DNA of 64,000 nucleotides, taken from positions 1 to 64,000 of the forward strand of contig CANFLS010000011.1 of the NCBI GenBank assembly GCA_947447955.1. The letters are read 5' to 3'. The notes under the pieces are model-generated. The model saw only the letters and a program-made list of their open reading frames with translations. It searched no databases and was not told where the DNA came from. The DNA is from Flavobacteriales bacterium (GTDB lineage Bacteria; Bacteroidota; Bacteroidia; NS11-12g; UBA955). The translations under genes were made by a program, and so were the position numbers. Shown here piece by piece: positions 62,675 through 64,000 of the stretch (position 1 is its first letter; every line of letters begins with the position of its first letter).

Positions 62675-63572
62675 GATAAAAAACGCCTGTTTCGAAGTCG
62701 TATGACCCAAATACTCCTATTGCACCATCAGAAAAATTAGTCGGAGGTATGATAGGTTCATTAAATGGATTAGGATCACCTCCAACGAAAAATTCTTGAG
62801 TTTTGTAAAATTCAGCATATGCTTTGTCCATTGTATAGATTGAGCCATAAACAGATTTTAACGAAAATGGATTATTGAAAAAATTAAATTCATTTCTCAT
62901 AAATATTTCCAAATTATTGGTCGAATTTCCTTGGATAATTTCTTTTTCAAGTGGTTGAGAGAATTGCATATCCAAAAACTCACCCGTTCCATTTTCAATT
63001 GAATCAATTAATTGGAGAGATAAATAAAAGCCTCTACCTAAGTCACCTGTATATCCCAATTTCATTGAAATTGGGGTTGTGTAATAACTAAAACCAGTTG
63101 AATTATCGAAGTAAATAAACTCGCTCGCACTAAATAAATGATCAATTAACTTTAATTTCCCAATTTCCGGTTTAGGAGGAACTGTTGAATTTGCAGTATA
63201 TATCTTTCCATTTGACAACTGAACTTCTAATTTATAAGTGTGCAGTGAAATAATGTGAACCGTATTTGTATCTGCCTTGTAAACTCCAGTAATCCCGTCT
63301 AAATCCATTTTTGAAGACACACCCGTTGTTAAATCGTAAATAGTTACTTTGGCATCTAGAATATATTCAAATTGATTATTGTTATTGCTACCCCAATATG
63401 GTTGGGTGTAACTCAAATTTGCCAAAATAAACTCACTCTTAGGAGAAATCAAACACGTTATTACTGGTTTTTTCTCAAACGGTGGTGGCTCAACAGTTGC
63501 ACTATTTTCGCAGGAGTAAATAAAAATAACTGCACAAAGTATAAATATGTTTTTCATTAATTTCTTTCTCAT
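62667..63572 (-). CDS. DUF4249 family lipoprotein
   Basis: 301 residues. Lipobox IYSCE after KNIFILCAVIF; two starts are possible (63572 and 63557). DUF4249 features: EKKPVITCLISPKSEFILANLSYTQP, ILDAKVTIYDLTTG, TVHIISLHTYKLEVQLSNGK followed by IYTANSTVPPKP. DUF4249 proteins are outer-membrane-anchored partners of TonB-dependent receptors in Bacteroidota; here the receptor gene ends one nucleotide upstream, supporting the pairing. Ligand not known. Confidence 0.85.
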   Translation of the reverse strand: MRKKLMKNIFILCAVIFIYSCENSATVEPPPFEKKPVITCLISPKSEFILANLSYTQPYWGSNNNNQFEYILDAKVTIYDLTTGVSSKMDLDGITGVYKADTNTVHIISLHTYKLEVQLSNGKIYTANSTVPPKPEIGKLKLIDHLFSASEFIYFDNSTGFSYYTTPISMKLGYTGDLGRGFYLSLQLIDSIENGTGEFLDMQFSQPLEKEIIQGNSTNNLEIFMRNEFNFFNNPFSLKSVYGSIYTMDKAYAEFYKTQEFFVGGDPNPFNEPIIPPTNFSDGAIGVFGSYDFETGVFYQR

Positions 63573-63573
63573 A

Positions 63574-64000
63574 TTAATTAAATTTAAATGACCAGCTTAT
63601 AGATGGAATAACAGGAAACAATGTGATTTTTCTTAACGTCATTGAATTCGTAATGAAATTTCTTGAGCCGTAATAGAAAAATGGATTTGACCTATTGTAA
63701 GCATTGTAAAGGCTAAATTCCCACGTTCTCACGCCATGTTCTCTCTTTTTACTAATTCTCAAGCCAACATCTAAACGGTGATAGGGTTCCATTCTGAAAC
63801 TATTTCTAGAACCATAATCAATTTGGCTATTGAGTATATTTATATTGGGATCCCAAATAGTAGGATAACTCGACAATTGATGAGAGTTACCTGCCATCAC
63901 TCCTTGTGGAATAGAAATGGCATTTCCAGTTCCATAAACCCAAGTAGCAGAAAGGGTAATTTCTTTATTAATTCTATAAATACCTACCAATGACAGATCA
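63574..64000 (-). CDS. TonB-dependent receptor, C-terminal end (cut by window edge)
   Basis: The last ~141 residues of an outer-membrane receptor, in frame to the window edge. Barrel strands are visible: INKEITLSATWVYGTGNAIS, MEPYHRLDVGLRISKKR, TWEFSLYNAYNRSNPFFYY, and the end LFPVIPSISWSFKFN with a terminal aromatic-polar strand typical of TonB receptors. Together with DUF4249 it forms a receptor/lipoprotein pair. Plug domain and signal are outside the window, so the substrate is unknown. Confidence 0.8.
   Translation of the reverse strand, partial: DLSLVGIYRINKEITLSATWVYGTGNAISIPQGVMAGNSHQLSSYPTIWDPNINILNSQIDYGSRNSFRMEPYHRLDVGLRISKKREHGVRTWEFSLYNAYNRSNPFFYYGSRNFITNSMTLRKITLFPVIPSISWSFKFN

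Overview
The window is chromosomal DNA of a member of the Bacteroidota, AT-rich (roughly mid-30s % GC by eye). The evidence is mutually consistent: promoters of the TAnnTTTG (-7) type stand directly before many genes, Shine-Dalgarno sequences are largely absent, there is a type IX secretion (T9SS) C-terminal sorting domain, and lineage-typical families occur (DUF4293, DUF4249 next to a TonB-dependent receptor, Omp28-like, lamin-tail proteins, BshB1 of bacillithiol synthesis, UbiA prenyltransferase). No tRNA, rRNA, CRISPR array, insertion sequence, prophage or integrase was seen. It looks like core chromosome rather than an accessory island.

Layout. 1-1880: end of groES, groEL and a perfect-palindrome terminator. 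2.0-3.9 kb (+): ruvX-def-ubiA-like. 3.9-10.4 kb (-): one long probable operon, yicC, two large exported proteins of unknown role, pssA, purE and a Cys-rich DUF3109 gene. 10.6-18.5 kb (+): M28 lipoprotein peptidase, bshB1 and a VWA protein; then ferredoxin-NADP reductase, mtgA, efp, agmatinase, cysteine desulfurase and a PTPS/QueD-family gene. 18.5-24.7 kb (-): recR, a chimeric glycosyltransferase, an orphan histidine kinase, DUF4293 and an M14 peptidase. 24.8-31.0 kb (+): panD, a YbhN-like flippase-type protein, rfaE2, a GT2, a lamin-tail protein and prmC. 31.0-35.0 kb: an AT-hook protein (-), dxs (+), pabA/trpG and tsaB (-). 35.1-41.2 kb: thiolase, an acidic-tailed secreted protein, menF and a hotdog thioesterase (-), a histidine phosphatase, a ferredoxin, rpsT, a small outer-membrane barrel and a 52-residue alpha-CTD-like ORF. 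41.2-44.5 kb (-): rplM-rpsI-rpsB-tsf and pyrH. 44.6-49.7 kb (-): a DUF4468-like protein, trhO, an Omp28-like T9SS cargo and dusB. 49.8-54.3 kb (+): a CPBP protease, cdsA and sucA. 54.4-59.1 kb (-): lipoprotein, rlmD, thioredoxin, nadC and a lamin-tail T9SS cargo. 59.2-64 kb: rluD (+), a PaaE-like reductase (-), a degenerate ureohydrolase (+), DUF4249 and the end of a TonB-dependent receptor (-).

Themes. Much of the content is translation and its quality control (S20, S2, S9, L13, EF-Ts, EF-P, deformylase, PrmC, RlmD, RluD, DusB, TrhO, TsaB, RuvX, YicC). The rest is mainly envelope and lipid metabolism (PssA, CdsA, MtgA, glycosyltransferases, RfaE2), cofactors (menaquinone, NAD, pantothenate, isoprenoid, bacillithiol, Fe-S) and secreted surface proteins. 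Genes are tightly packed with many 4-bp ATGA/GTGA overlaps, and several convergent pairs end within a few bases of each other.

The observations I rate highest are: an over-represented, non-oriented octamer TGAGGGAC scattered over the window; widespread placement of -7 elements 4-8 nt before start codons, implying leaderless mRNAs, several with GTG or TTG starts; an EF-P lacking the modifiable Lys/Arg at the loop tip; a ureohydrolase-fold protein that has lost its metal ligands, in the same window as an intact paralogue; and an operon of two large exported proteins, one joining an erythromycin-esterase-like domain to a barrel-like tail. None of these is proven novel; each needs the stated search.
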